Counted from the first letter of the stretch, positions 1 to 10,868 are shown. The stretch is DNA of 64,000 nucleotides from Stappia sp. (GCA_002722295.1 PBLF01000011.1:117738-181737), one strand, 5' to 3'. Program-made: numbers and translations. The notes: generated by a model not told the origin, from the letters alone.

Positions 1-15
1 CAGGGACATTGCCAA

Positions 16-861
16 ATGACCAAGGTCACCACGCCCCCGATGGCAACGCCCGCGAAGGCGCCCGCCCGCAAGACGCGTGACTGGTCGGATGCCATCCTGT
101 CCGGCTACCTCGTGTTGTTCTTCGCCTACATGTTCCTGCCGCTCCTGTTCATGGTCGCGGCCGCCTTCAACGCCAATCCGACGCCCTCGGTCACCGACTG
201 GCAAGGCTTCTCCCTGCAGTGGTTCTACGAGCTTCCCCGGGATGAGCGGTTCCTGGAGGGGCTTCTGCACTCGCTGCAGATCGCGTTCGGCGTCATCGTG
301 ATCGCGATCCCGCTCGGTCTCGCCGGTGCGCTGATCCTCACCCGGCTGCAATCGGGAGCCTCGACGCTTCTCTACACGGTGCTGGTCTCGCCGATCCTGA
401 CGCCGGGCATCGTTCTCGGCGCTACGACCATGATCTTCTGGCGCGACATCTTCGGTCTCGAGGCGGGGCTGCTGACGGCGACCTTCGCCCAGGCCGCCTT
501 CATCGCGTCCTACTGCATGCTGATGTTCATGGCGCGTCTTCAGCGCCAGGACCGGGTTCTGGAGGAAGCTGCCCTCGATCTTGGCGCTTCGTCGGTCTTC
601 GTGTTCCGCCGGATCACGCTGCCGTTCCTGATGCCGACGGTGATCACCGCCTCGGTGATTTCGTTCCTGCAATCGATCGAGAACTACAACACGACCTTTT
701 TTGCCATCGGGTCGAGCTGGACACTCGTGACCGAGATCGGCGCGCGGATGCGTTTCGGGCTGTCGCCGGTGGTGAATGTGATCGGCGTCATATTCGTGGC
801 CATCACCATCGTGGTGGCAACCGCGTGGGTGCTGGCCCAGAAGCGCGACAAGGCCGGTTGA
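16..861 (+). CDS. ABC transporter permease, spermidine/putrescine (PotC) type
   Basis: This is an inner-membrane permease subunit of an ABC importer, 281 residues, the usual length for PotC-like proteins. About six hydrophobic segments are visible (roughly residues 28-50, 88-108, 118-140, 152-173, 203-222 and 252-274). The cytoplasmic EAA loop that docks on the ATPase is present as EEAALDLG at 183-190, followed by the expected I-x-LP at 200-203. The C-terminal stretch SIENYNTTFFAIG is typical of the polyamine/thiamine permease group. The partner permease, ATPase and binding protein are probably upstream, outside the window. The substrate cannot be fixed from one permease; polyamine or a related organic cation or acid is the best guess. 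Confidence 0.85.
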   Translation: MTKVTTPPMATPAKAPARKTRDWSDAILSGYLVLFFAYMFLPLLFMVAAAFNANPTPSVTDWQGFSLQWFYELPRDERFLEGLLHSLQIAFGVIVIAIPLGLAGALILTRLQSGASTLLYTVLVSPILTPGIVLGATTMIFWRDIFGLEAGLLTATFAQAAFIASYCMLMFMARLQRQDRVLEEAALDLGASSVFVFRRITLPFLMPTVITASVISFLQSIENYNTTFFAIGSSWTLVTEIGARMRFGLSPVVNVIGVIFVAITIVVATAWVLAQKRDKAG

Positions 862-981
862 CGGCGACCGCCGGCCGGCGCAACCCTGCGCCTTCCGGCC
901 AGGGCCGGATTCGAATGACCGGTATGGCGGGAGCCGGAGCAGCATTCCGCCGGCCGGATGAACCTTGTGAGGACCCAGGAC

Positions 982-1458
982 ATGGCCGGGACGCAAGCGC
1001 CCTGCATTTTCGACGCAACGGTGCCCTACCTGCGCGAGGACGCTTTCGCGCTCTTCGTCGACCGCTTCGGTCTTTGGTGGCCAACCGAATACACCTTCTC
1101 GCGCGATCCCGCGTGCCATCTGTCCATCGAGCCGATGGTGGGCGGTGCCTGTGAGGAAATCGCGCCAGGGCACCCGCGCAAGGTGTGGGGCACGGTGCTG
1201 TCCATCCAGCGCCCGCTCTTCATCCGTCTTGCCTGGCAGATCGGTCCCGACCGGGAAGTGATCGCCGATCCGGCGGCCGCGAGCCGTGTGATGGTGGAGT
1301 TCCGCACCGCCGCCGATGGCACCCGCGTCGAACTGACCCATACGGATTTCCTGCGCCACGGTGAAGGCGCGGAGGCCTACCGCGAGGCACTGTCCGCGCC
1401 CGAGGGCTGGCCCTACTGCCTGTCGCGGCTGGTGCAGGCCGCGAAAGACCGGAAATAG
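982..1458 (+). CDS. SRPBCC / AHSA1-like domain protein
   Basis: This is a small soluble protein of about 158 residues with the pattern of the START/Bet v 1 (SRPBCC, Aha1-C) fold: an N-terminal strand with FDATVPYLREDAFALFVDRFGLWWP, a central SIEPMVGGACEE block, the tryptophan-containing strand KVWGTVLSIQRP, and a C-terminal helix GWPYCLSRLVQ. The family binds hydrophobic ligands in a cavity; many members sit in toxin-antitoxin-like or metabolic contexts. I chose the ATG at 982 because an AGGAcccAGGAC stretch lies just before it; an in-frame ATG at 958 would add eight residues. It is followed after 8 bases by the next gene, so the two are probably co-transcribed. Confidence 0.7.
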   Translation: MAGTQAPCIFDATVPYLREDAFALFVDRFGLWWPTEYTFSRDPACHLSIEPMVGGACEEIAPGHPRKVWGTVLSIQRPLFIRLAWQIGPDREVIADPAAASRVMVEFRTAADGTRVELTHTDFLRHGEGAEAYREALSAPEGWPYCLSRLVQAAKDRK

Positions 1459-1466
1459 GAGAGGCG

Positions 1467-2180
1467 ATGCGTCTCGTCCTGCGCTGTCTGCCGGAGCTGC
1501 TCGGTCATGTTCCCGAACCCGTTCCGGCGCGTGCGAGCCTTCCCGACTGGCTGCGCGCGCTGCCTTCCATGGTCGAGAGCGAAACGCTCGGCGGCGTCGA
1601 ACTGCGCGGCATGAAACACTGCCCGCCGCTCGTGGACGCCCTGTCGCTTGGAGTGATGTTTCGCCTTGCCGCCGACCTCGAGGTCGACGACGGCGAGATC
1701 GCCTGGGACTGGGACCCGCCGATTGCCGCCGATGCCCTGGAAACCCGATCTCCCGTCGGGGCGCATGCGCCGGAGCAGGCGCGGGGCGCGCCCTTCGGGC
1801 TTCCCCCCGACCAGTTTCTGGTCAAGTTCACGAACTTCTGGACAATCGAGGCACCGGACGGCGTCTCGCTTCTCTTCACCCATCCGCTGAACCGGGAAGA
1901 CCTGCCGTTTCGCACCCTTGCCGGTCTCGTCGATTGCGACCGTTTTCGCGACGGCTATGTGCATTTCCCCGCGATCTGGAGCGATCCGGGCTTTTCCGGT
2001 GTTCTGCCGGCAGGTACGCCCGTTGCCCAGGCATTTCCGCTTCGGCGGGATGCGCTGGAGCTTTCCTGTCAGGCGATGGAAGAGGCGGATCTTGCGCGCC
2101 ACCGCGAGGTCCAGCAGGTGCTTCAGGCGGAGCCGGGTGCCTATCGCAAGCGGTTTCGGGCGGGTCTGCCGAAGGCCTAA
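1467..2180 (+). CDS. Uncharacterised protein, about 237 residues
   Basis: I do not recognise a named function. The product has no signal peptide or membrane segment. It is rich in aromatic and proline motifs (AWDWDPP near residue 75, NFWTIEAPDGVSLLFTHPLN near 120-140, and a VDCDRF...FPAIW block), and ends in a charged helix. The order of these blocks recalls the uncharacterised DUF6065-like proteins, but this is only an impression. A good ribosome site (GGAGAGG) precedes the ATG, and the gene starts 8 bases after the SRPBCC gene, so it is probably its operon partner. Its stop codon overlaps the stop of the convergent TPR gene by four bases. Confidence 0.6.
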   Translation: MRLVLRCLPELLGHVPEPVPARASLPDWLRALPSMVESETLGGVELRGMKHCPPLVDALSLGVMFRLAADLEVDDGEIAWDWDPPIAADALETRSPVGAHAPEQARGAPFGLPPDQFLVKFTNFWTIEAPDGVSLLFTHPLNREDLPFRTLAGLVDCDRFRDGYVHFPAIWSDPGFSGVLPAGTPVAQAFPLRRDALELSCQAMEEADLARHREVQQVLQAEPGAYRKRFRAGLPKA

Positions 2181-2785
2181 CGCACGGCGAGCCTTGTGCC
2201 GGACAGCGGCAGTCTTCCACGCGGCCCTTGCGTCATGGCCTTGAGCAGGCGAGCGCGGTCCTGCGGATGGTCCGCGTAGAGCCGGCGCAGGTCTGCATGG
2301 CCGCGCTCACGGTCTTCAAGCTGCACGGCCTCGCCACGCGCGAGACGCGCCTCCCTGTCGTCGGGGCGCAGGGCTAGGCAACGCTCAAGCGCCTCGACAG
2401 CACCCTGGGCGTCGCCAAGGCGCAGGCGGATGCGGCCGAGATTAAGCCATCCGTCCGCATCCTGATCCGCGGCCCGGCAATAGTCGGAAAAGGCCTTTCC
2501 GGCGTCATCGAGATGTCCCAGGTCCATCAGGCAGGCGGCGTGTTCGAACCGCGCGTTGAGGTGCGAGGGCGCGAGATTGCAGGCCGAGGAAAGGGCCGCA
2601 AGTGCTTCCTCATCCTTGCCGAGCCGACGCAGGGCGAGGCCCAGATTGTAGCGGATGGAGGCGTTGCGCGGATCGGCGAGCGCGAGAACCTGCAAGGCCG
2701 TGACCGCCTTTTCCCAATCGCCGCGCGCGAGCGCGCCCTGAACGGCATGTGCCGCCTGTGCAGGTGTCATCCCGTCCCGGTCCAC
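2177..2785 (-). CDS. Tetratricopeptide-repeat protein
   Basis: This is a 202-residue, mostly helical protein built of TPR units: a repeat around residues 29-62 (NASIRYNLGLALRRLGKDEEALAAL), another at 63-96 and a third at 98-131 (ADGWLNLGRIRLRLGDAQGAVEALE), each with the usual small and aromatic residues at fixed positions. TPR arrays act as protein-protein scaffolds. There is no signal peptide and no fused catalytic domain, so the partner is unknown. The frame opens with a GTG at 2785; an ATG five codons later (2770) is an equally good start. It runs tail to tail with the preceding gene and stands alone on this strand. Confidence 0.7.
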   Translation of the reverse strand: MDRDGMTPAQAAHAVQGALARGDWEKAVTALQVLALADPRNASIRYNLGLALRRLGKDEEALAALSSACNLAPSHLNARFEHAACLMDLGHLDDAGKAFSDYCRAADQDADGWLNLGRIRLRLGDAQGAVEALERCLALRPDDREARLARGEAVQLEDRERGHADLRRLYADHPQDRARLLKAMTQGPRGRLPLSGTRLAVR

Positions 2786-3049
2786 GTTGAGAGGGCTTCA
2801 AAGTCGCCATCATGGCCTGGCGCACGCCTGTTTTCATAGCACTTCGCCCGCGGACCGCAAACACGGGCGTCCTTCGGCTGATCAGGAGAAGCTCTGAAGC
2901 TTTGCCGGCTTGACGAGGAAAAACGGGCATGTCTTGGGTCTGTCATGCCCGGCGTGTTAAAGCCGGCCCTCTTTTGCGGTGTGCCGAAAGGGCGGGCTGG
3001 CGGGCCCGGCCGACCCTTGAGCAGGGCGCGGCATTTGTGAGGCCAATTC

Positions 3050-4411
3050 ATGAGTGACGAGACGACCGCGGCCGGACGGCCCGACCAGAGGCGCCTGCGC
3101 CCTGACCTGCGTGAGCGCATCGTGACCCAGCGCTGGGTGCTCGGTGCCGCGCTGATCCTGGCGGTGGTGGCCCATCGAAGCGGTGCCGTGCCGGTGTGGG
3201 CGGCGCTTGGCGGTTTTGCGCTTCTGGTGGTCGCCGCGCTTTTTGCGCCCCAGCGGCGCAAGGCCGTGATACGGCGGATGCGCGAGGCGCGCGCCGTGAC
3301 GCCCTGGCCCGACACCGGGATGAAGCGCATCGCCGAAGCACTGCATGACCCCTGTTTCATCGTCGATCACCGTGGCATCACCCGATACGTCAACCGCGCG
3401 GCACAGCAGCGTTTCGGCGACCCGCATCCGGGGGACCCGGTCTCCTTCCGTCTGCGCTCGCCGGCCGTTGTCGAAGCTCTGGACAAGGTGATTGCGCACG
3501 GTGAACCCCAGCGCATCGAGTGGAGCGAGAAGGCTCCCACGGAGCAGTGGCTCGAGGCGCAGATCGCGCCGATTGGGGACATGGCCGGGGAGACGGTGAT
3601 GCAGGCGGGCCCGCGCTTCATCCTCGTGACCGTACGCGATCTGACAGAACAGCGCCGCCTGGAGCGGATGAGGGCGGACTTCGTTGCCAACGCCAGTCAC
3701 GAGTTGCGTACGCCACTTGCCTCGCTGACCGGGTTTGCGGAAACGCTGCTCGGACCCGCACGCGAGGATCCGGTGGCCCGGGAGCGGTTCCTTGCCATCA
3801 TGCTGCAGCAGGGCGAGCGGATGCGCCGCCTGATCGACGATCTCCTGTCGCTGTCGCGTATCGAGATGAAGGCGCATGTCCAGCCCGAGACGGTGATAGA
3901 TCTGGTCCCGATCCTGCGTCAGACCAGAGATGCGCTGAAACCGGTCGCCGATGAGCTCGGCGTCGTCATGACGATCGAGGCCCCCGAATCCCCCTGCCTC
4001 GTGCGCGGTGATCGCGACGAACTTATCGAGGTGGTGGAGAATCTTGCCGAGAACGCGGTGAAATACGGCGCCTCGGGCGGGCGGGTCGAAATGAAGCTAT
4101 CGGTCGCGGAGGATGAGCGCTCCGGCGCGCCCTCGCGTCCGGGGATGCTCTGTCTGAGCGTGCGCGACCATGGCCCGGGCATCGCCCCGGAGCATCTCCC
4201 GCGCCTGACCGAACGCTTTTACCGTGCCGATGTCGCCACCAGCCGCGAGATGAAGGGGACCGGTCTGGGGCTCGCGATCGTGAAACATATCCTTACCCGG
4301 CATCGTGCGCGTCTCGAGATCGACAGCCGGCTGGGGGAGGGGGCTGTCTTCACTGTCAAAATACCCCTTGCTGAGACCGGTGACAAAATGCCGGCTCCTG
4401 ACATAGACTAG
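3050..4411 (+). CDS. phoR: Phosphate regulon sensor histidine kinase PhoR
   Basis: This membrane kinase/phosphatase senses phosphate status through the Pst transporter and PhoU, and phosphorylates PhoB. The 453 residues hold two adjacent N-terminal membrane segments (about 30-42 and 48-66), a PAS domain (about 92-200), the dimerisation domain with the phospho-acceptor His217 in NASHELRTPLAS, and a HATPase domain with N box (ENLAENAVKYG), G1 (DHGPGI) and G2 (GTGLGLAIVKHI). It lies directly upstream of pstS with phoB at the far end of the locus, an arrangement usual in rhizobia. The assignment as PhoR rests on architecture together with context. Confidence 0.93.
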   Translation: MSDETTAAGRPDQRRLRPDLRERIVTQRWVLGAALILAVVAHRSGAVPVWAALGGFALLVVAALFAPQRRKAVIRRMREARAVTPWPDTGMKRIAEALHDPCFIVDHRGITRYVNRAAQQRFGDPHPGDPVSFRLRSPAVVEALDKVIAHGEPQRIEWSEKAPTEQWLEAQIAPIGDMAGETVMQAGPRFILVTVRDLTEQRRLERMRADFVANASHELRTPLASLTGFAETLLGPAREDPVARERFLAIMLQQGERMRRLIDDLLSLSRIEMKAHVQPETVIDLVPILRQTRDALKPVADELGVVMTIEAPESPCLVRGDRDELIEVVENLAENAVKYGASGGRVEMKLSVAEDERSGAPSRPGMLCLSVRDHGPGIAPEHLPRLTERFYRADVATSREMKGTGLGLAIVKHILTRHRARLEIDSRLGEGAVFTVKIPLAETGDKMPAPDID

Positions 4412-4429
4412 CTTTTTCAATTGGTTGCG

Positions 4430-4462
4430 CTGTCATAAAACCGATACAAAACCTTCATAGAA
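4430..4462 (+). promoter_or_regulatory. PhoB-binding direct repeats (Pho box) upstream of pstS
   Basis: Three adjoining 11-base repeats are visible: CTGTCATAAAA (4430-4440), CCGATACAAAA (4441-4451) and CCTTCATAGAA (4452-4462). The first two form a classic Pho box (consensus CTGTCATAWAWCTGTCAYA); the third is a weaker copy and covers the expected position of the -10 region. PhoB dimers bind such head-to-tail repeats on one face of the helix and replace the -35 contact. The site lies about 90 bases before the pstS start and just after the phoR stop, so it should drive pstSCAB-phoU-phoB under phosphate limitation. Confidence 0.82.
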
Positions 4463-4552
4463 GGATCATGGCGCAGGACTAGGGTCCGCCCTGTTCCGGC
4501 CTCGAGGTGACGGAACTCATGTGAAATCCTGAACATCCAAGGGAGAAGTCAG

Positions 4553-5590
4553 GTGAACGTCAAAGCTCTTCTCAGCGCCACCGCGCTCGCGGTTGCCACC
4601 ACCGCCTTCGCCGGTGCCGCCCATGCCCGTGACCAGGTCCAGATCGCCGGCTCCTCCACGGTTCTTCCCTATGCCTCCATCGTTGCTGAGGCCTTCGGCG
4701 AGAACACCGATTTCCCGACCCCGGTGGTTGAGTCGGGCGGCTCGTCGGCCGGTCTGAAGAAGTTCTGTGCCGGTGTCGGCGAGAACACGATCGACATCGC
4801 GAACGCCTCGCGCTCGATCCGCGAGAAAGAGATCAAGGCCTGCGCCGAGAACGGCGTGACCGACATCATGGAAGTCCGCATCGGCTATGACGGCATCGTC
4901 TTCGCCTCGGACATCAACGGCAACTCCTTCGCCTTCACCCCGTCCGACTGGTACAAGGCGCTCGCCGCCGAGGTCGTCGTCGACGGCAAGCTCGTCGCCA
5001 ACGAGGCGACCTCCTGGAAGCAGGTCAATGACGCGCTTCCCGACCAGCAGATCCAGGCCTACGTGCCGGGCACCAAGCACGGCACCCGTGAAGTCTTCGA
5101 GGAGAAGGTGATCCTGCAGGGTTGCGAGGACACCGGTGCTCTCAAGGCCATGGTTGACGGCGGCATGGACAAGAAGGCTGCCGAGAAGAAGTGCATGGAG
5201 CTGCGCACGGACGGTCGTTCGGTCGACATCGACGGCGACTACACCGAGACGCTCGCCCGCATCGACTCCAACAAGGACGGCATCGGCGTGTTCGGTCTCT
5301 CGTTCTACGAGAACAACACCGACAAGCTGCAGGTCGCGACCATGTCCGGCGTGACCCCGTCGACCGCCACGATCGCCTCGGGCGAGTACCCGGTTTCCCG
5401 CCCGCTGTTCTTCTACGTCAAGAAGGCGCACATCGGCGTGATCCCGGGCCTCAAGGAGTACGCCCAGTTCTTCGTCTCCGACGAGATCGCCGGCCCGAAG
5501 GGCCCGCTGGCTCAGTACGGCCTGGTCTCCGATCCGGAGCTGTCCAAGGTGCAGGACGCGGTCAACAACGAAACCGTCCTGACCCACTGA
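4553..5590 (+). CDS. pstS: Phosphate ABC transporter periplasmic binding protein PstS
   Basis: PstS captures inorganic phosphate in the periplasm and delivers it to PstCA. The 345-residue product has a clear Sec signal peptide ending AGAAHA at residue 25. The mature protein starts with QIAGSSTVLPYA, the phosphate-binding loop of this family, and carries ESGGSSAGLKKFC and the DIANASR loop that also contacts phosphate. The start is GTG, with GGGAGAA about 7 bases upstream; no closer ATG fits the signal peptide. It is the first gene behind the Pho box and is separated from pstC by a strong hairpin. Confidence 0.95.
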   Translation: MNVKALLSATALAVATTAFAGAAHARDQVQIAGSSTVLPYASIVAEAFGENTDFPTPVVESGGSSAGLKKFCAGVGENTIDIANASRSIREKEIKACAENGVTDIMEVRIGYDGIVFASDINGNSFAFTPSDWYKALAAEVVVDGKLVANEATSWKQVNDALPDQQIQAYVPGTKHGTREVFEEKVILQGCEDTGALKAMVDGGMDKKAAEKKCMELRTDGRSVDIDGDYTETLARIDSNKDGIGVFGLSFYENNTDKLQVATMSGVTPSTATIASGEYPVSRPLFFYVKKAHIGVIPGLKEYAQFFVSDEIAGPKGPLAQYGLVSDPELSKVQDAVNNETVLTH

Positions 5591-5604
5591 GCCGACTCGA
5601 AATG

Positions 5605-5628
5605 AAAGGGCGGCGAAAGCCGCCCTTT
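5605..5628 (+). terminator. Hairpin between pstS and pstC
   Basis: A perfect 10-bp stem (AAAGGGCGGC / GCCGCCCTTT) closed by a GAAA tetraloop lies 14 bases after the pstS stop and 28 bases before pstC. It is followed by a C/T-rich run rather than a clean T tract. Such hairpins commonly protect the binding-protein mRNA or terminate part of the transcripts, giving more PstS than permease. Confidence 0.75.
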
Positions 5629-5656
5629 CCCCTTTTCTCCGGTCGGATGAAAACCC

Positions 5657-7122
<1,466 letters not shown>

Positions 7123-7126
<4 letters not shown>

Positions 7127-8475
7127 CCGACGCGACCTTGTCCCAGCCGCAGTCGCCGTCGCAGACGTCCGGACCGCGCAAGAAGACCTCGCTTCTCACC
7201 GTCGACAAGCTGACGCGCAAGCGCAATGCCGCCGAAACCCGTTTCCGCCTTTACGGCATCGCGGCGATCCTCGTGGGCCTCGCCTTTCTCGTCGCGCTTC
7301 TCTGGGCCATTTTCTCCAACGGCCTGACAGCGTTCAGCCAGACCTTCGTCAGCGTTCCGATCTCCCTCGACCGGCAGAAGGTGGAGGAGGCGGAAGCCTC
7401 CATGGTGAAGACCTCGCGCTACAACGCGATGATCGAGGAGGGGCTTGCCGCGGAGCTTGCGAAGGTCGGCATCGAGACCGAGATGGGCGGACGCGACCTT
7501 CGCCTGCTCCTGTCCTCCGGTGCAGCGGCGAGCGTGCGCGACTTCGTCCTCGCCAATCCCGACGAGATCGGCAAGACGGTGACCTTCGATCTGCTCGCGT
7601 CCTCGCGGGTCGACGGATACATGAAGGGCCGGGTGACCCGTGACGCCCTCGTGAACGACAAGAACCTGGACGCAGCGCATCTCGACATCGTCGATGTGCT
7701 GGCCAAGGACGGGATCGTCGTGAAGCGCTTCAACACGGACTTCATCCTTGGCGCGGATGCCTCGGACTCGCGTCCCGAGGAAGCAGGCATCGGCGTCGCC
7801 ATGATCGGGTCCTTCTACATGATGCTGGTCGTGCTGGCACTCGCGCTGCCGATCGGTGTCGCCGCCTCCATCTACCTGGAGGAGTTCGCGCCGAAGAACC
7901 GCTTCACGGACCTGATCGAAGTGAACATCTCGAACCTGGCCGCGGTGCCGTCGATCGTCTTCGGTATTCTTGGCCTAGCAGCCTTCATCCAGTTCGCGCA
8001 CCTGCCCCAGTCGGCGCCCCTCGTCGGCGGTCTCGTGCTCACGCTGATGACGCTGCCGACGATCATCATCTCCACCCGCGCTTCGCTGAAGGCGGTTCCG
8101 CCGTCGATCCGCGACGCGGCGCTGGGTGTTGGTGCCTCCAAGATGCAGTCGGTGTTCCACCACGTGCTGCCGCTCGCCATGCCCGGCATTCTCACGGGCA
8201 CGATCATCGGCCTGGCACAGGCGCTCGGCGAGACGGCTCCGCTGCTTCTGATCGGCATGGTCGGTTTCATCGCCTCGAACTATCCGACGTCGGCCGCGTC
8301 CGGCTTCCTGGATCCGAACTCGGCCATGCCCGCCCAGATCTACGAGTGGGCAAAGCGCGCCGATCCCGCGTTCTACGAGCGCGCCTGGGGCGGGATCATC
8401 GTCCTGCTTCTCTTCCTGATGACCATGAACATCCTTGCGGTGATCCTGCGCCGCCGCTTCGAGCGCCGTTGGTAA
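7123..8475 (+). CDS. pstA: Phosphate ABC transporter permease PstA
   Basis: This is the second inner-membrane subunit of the Pst importer, 450 residues. A charged N-terminus precedes one membrane span (about 42-66) and a periplasmic insert of roughly 150 residues. The permease core starts near residue 225 (GVAMIGSFYMMLVVLALALP), with the family motifs YLEEFAPKN, NLAAVPSIVFGILGL and the EAA loop RDAALGVGASKMQSVFHHVLP. The long insert between the first span and the core is usual in Rhizobiales. It starts inside the end of pstC and is followed 12 bases later by pstB. Confidence 0.93.
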
Positions 8476-8487
8476 GGGGGGCGTGAC

Positions 8488-9285
8488 ATGAACCAGATGC
8501 TCAAAGCCGAGAAGGTGGCTGACATGAAGGAACCGAAGATCCTGGCCAACAAGGTTCAGGTCTATTACGGCGAGACCCACGCCATCAAGGATGTGGACCT
8601 GCGCATCGAGGACAAGACCGTGACGGCCTTCATCGGCCCGTCGGGTTGCGGAAAGTCGACCTTCCTGCGCTGCCTCAACCGCATGAACGACACGATCGAC
8701 ATCTGCCGGGTGCAGGGCAAGATCGAGATCGACGGCGAGGACATCTACGACCCCAAGGTCGATCCGGTGCAGCTTCGCGCCAAGGTCGGCATGGTGTTCC
8801 AGAAGCCGAACCCGTTCCCCAAGTCGATCTTCGACAACGTGGCCTACGGGCCGCGCATCCACGGCCTGGCCCAGAGCAAGTCCGTGCTGGAGGAGATCGT
8901 TGCCTCGAGCCTGCAGAAGGCGGGCCTGTGGGAAGAGGTCAAGGACCGTCTCTACGAGCCGGGTACGGGCCTTTCCGGCGGGCAGCAGCAACGCCTGTGC
9001 ATCGCCCGCGCCATCGCGGTCAGCCCCGAGGTCATCCTGATGGACGAGCCCTGTTCAGCACTCGATCCCATCGCCACCGCCAAGGTGGAGGAACTGATTG
9101 ACGAGCTGCGCGCCAATTTCACCATCGTGATCGTGACGCACTCCATGCAGCAGGCCGCGCGCGTGTCGCAGCGGACCGCTTTCTTCCACCTCGGCAATCT
9201 CGTCGAGGAAGGGGACACGAAAGAGATCTTCACGAACCCGACCGACAAGCGCACGCAGGACTACATCACGGGCCGCTTCGGCTGA
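8488..9285 (+). CDS. pstB: Phosphate ABC transporter ATPase PstB
   Basis: This is the ATP-hydrolysing subunit of the phosphate importer, on the cytoplasmic face of PstCA. The 265 residues contain Walker [10 protein letters not shown] (50-58), the Q-loop in [11 protein letters not shown] (101-111, a PstB hallmark), the ABC signature LSGGQQQR (162-169), Walker B VILMDEP (182-188) and the switch histidine in VTHSM. An in-frame ATG 12 codons downstream (8524) would also give a normal-length PstB. The upstream ATG follows a GGGGGCG run after the pstA stop. Besides transport, PstB is part of the PhoR-PhoU signalling complex. Confidence 0.95.
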   Translation: MNQMLKAEKVADMKEPKILANKVQVYYGETHAIKDVDLRIEDKTVTAFIGPSGCGKSTFLRCLNRMNDTIDICRVQGKIEIDGEDIYDPKVDPVQLRAKVGMVFQKPNPFPKSIFDNVAYGPRIHGLAQSKSVLEEIVASSLQKAGLWEEVKDRLYEPGTGLSGGQQQRLCIARAIAVSPEVILMDEPCSALDPIATAKVEELIDELRANFTIVIVTHSMQQAARVSQRTAFFHLGNLVEEGDTKEIFTNPTDKRTQDYITGRFG

Positions 9286-9361
9286 GGACAGGGTGCGGGC
9301 GGGGCGTCATGCGCCGCCGCCCGGGACCGTCCCAGGCCCTTGCCCGCAAGGGAGACCAGAC

Positions 9362-10066
9362 ATGACCAGCCATACCGTCACATCCTTCGACGAGGAACTG
9401 AAGGCGATCGCCGGACGCGTGTCCGAGATGGGCGGCCTCGCGGAGGCCATGCTCAGCGAGGCCATCACAGCGCTCGTGCGTCTCGACAAGGAAGTCGCGC
9501 GCCGCGTCGTTGCCCAGGACAAGCGCGTCGACCAGCTCCAGTTCGAGGTCGAGGAACAGGCGATCCTCATCATCGCCCGCCGCCAGCCGGTGGCGCAGGA
9601 CCTGCGCGATGTCATCTCGGCGATGCGCATTTCCAACGACCTTGAGCGCGTCGGCGACTTGGCCAAGAACATCGCCAAGCGTGTCATCGCCATCGACGGC
9701 TCCTTCGACAGCAAGAAGTTCGCGCTTGGCGTGGAGCATATGTCCGAGCTCGCGCAGGAGCAGCTCAAGGACGTGCTCGATGCCTATGGCGCGCGGGATG
9801 CCCAGGCGGCCGAGGCGGTGCGCGATCGCGACGACGCGGTCGACGCGCTGTACACGTCGATCTTTCGCGAGCTCCTGACCTACATGATGGAGGATCCGCG
9901 TCAGATCTCGATCTGTGCCCACCTGCTGTTCTGCGCCAAGAACATCGAGCGCATCGGCGACCACGCGACCAACATCGCGGAAAACGTCATGTACATGACG
10001 ACGGGCGTCCAGCCGCTCGAGGAGCGCCAGAAGCAGGACGAGACGGGCGTCGAGACCGGCGTCTGA
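9362..10066 (+). CDS. phoU: Phosphate signalling protein PhoU
   Basis: PhoU is a cytoplasmic all-helical protein that links the Pst transporter to PhoR and holds the regulon off when phosphate is plentiful. The 234-residue product shows the two three-helix repeats of the family. The metal-binding ExxxD-type helices are SNDLERVGDLAKNIAKRV in the first repeat and AKNIERIGDHATNIAENV in the second. I place the start at the ATG at 9362, which has AGGGAGA 8 bases upstream; the open frame extends 23 codons further back without conservation. It lies between pstB and phoB in the same transcription unit. Confidence 0.93.
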   Translation: MTSHTVTSFDEELKAIAGRVSEMGGLAEAMLSEAITALVRLDKEVARRVVAQDKRVDQLQFEVEEQAILIIARRQPVAQDLRDVISAMRISNDLERVGDLAKNIAKRVIAIDGSFDSKKFALGVEHMSELAQEQLKDVLDAYGARDAQAAEAVRDRDDAVDALYTSIFRELLTYMMEDPRQISICAHLLFCAKNIERIGDHATNIAENVMYMTTGVQPLEERQKQDETGVETGV

Positions 10067-10169
10067 TCCGGCTTTTATGCGTGCGCGGTCAGGCGCCGCC
10101 GCACGCGACGGATCCCGGACGGGACGTGCCGACGCCCCGTCCGCCACAACGAAAACGAGGTTTGCGGGA

Positions 10170-10868
10170 ATGCCGAAGGTTCTGATTGTCGAGGACGAGG
10201 AACCTCTTGCCATGCTCTTGAGGTACAACCTCGAGGCGGAAGGATACACGGTCGAGACCTGTATGCGCGGTGACGAGGCGGATATCCGCCTGCGCGAGGA
10301 CCAGCCCGACCTGATGATCCTGGACTGGATGCTGCCGGGCCTTTCCGGCATCGAGCTGTGCCGCCGGCTGCGCTCGCGCTCCGAGACGGAACGCCTTCCG
10401 GTGATCATGCTGACGGCGCGTGGCGAGGAGCAGGAGCGCATTCGCGGTCTCGCCACCGGTGCCGACGACTATGTGGTCAAGCCTTTCTCGATCCCCGAGC
10501 TCATGGCGCGCGTGCGGGCCATGCTGCGCCGGGCCAAGCCCGAGGTCGTTTCCTCGTTGTTGCGCTCGGGGGACCTGGAGCTTGATCGCGAAACCCATCG
10601 GGTTCGCCGCTCGGGCCGGGAAATCCACCTGGGGCCGACCGAGTTCCGCCTGCTTGAGTTCCTGATGACCTCACCCGGCCGCGTCTTTTCCCGCGAACAG
10701 CTCCTTGATGGCGTGTGGGGACATGACGTCTATGTGGACGAGCGCACCGTGGATGTTCACGTCGGGCGCCTGCGCAAGGCAATCAATCGCGGCAAGGCCG
10801 TCGATCCGATCCGGACCGTGCGCGGAGCCGGCTACGCCTTCAACGACCAGTTCGCCGCCGCCTCCTGA
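10170..10868 (+). CDS. phoB: Phosphate regulon response regulator PhoB
   Basis: PhoB is an OmpR-family response regulator that binds Pho boxes after phosphorylation by PhoR. In the 232 residues the receiver domain has the acidic pocket (EDEE at 8-11), phospho-acceptor Asp52 (LDWMLPG), Thr82 and Lys104 (VKPFS). The C-terminal winged helix (about 130-227) has GPTEFRLLEFLM and the recognition helix DERTVDVHVGRLRKAI. The ATG at 10170 gives the standard length; the frame stays open upstream but that stretch is not conserved. The gene ends the pst-pho locus and is followed by a strong terminator. Confidence 0.94.
   Translation: MPKVLIVEDEEPLAMLLRYNLEAEGYTVETCMRGDEADIRLREDQPDLMILDWMLPGLSGIELCRRLRSRSETERLPVIMLTARGEEQERIRGLATGADDYVVKPFSIPELMARVRAMLRRAKPEVVSSLLRSGDLELDRETHRVRRSGREIHLGPTEFRLLEFLMTSPGRVFSREQLLDGVWGHDVYVDERTVDVHVGRLRKAINRGKAVDPIRTVRGAGYAFNDQFAAAS

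Noticed and set aside
2940-2957. CTGTCAT half-site upstream of phoR as a second Pho box.
   Set aside because: Only one half matches; the adjoining 11 bases do not repeat, unlike the site before pstS.
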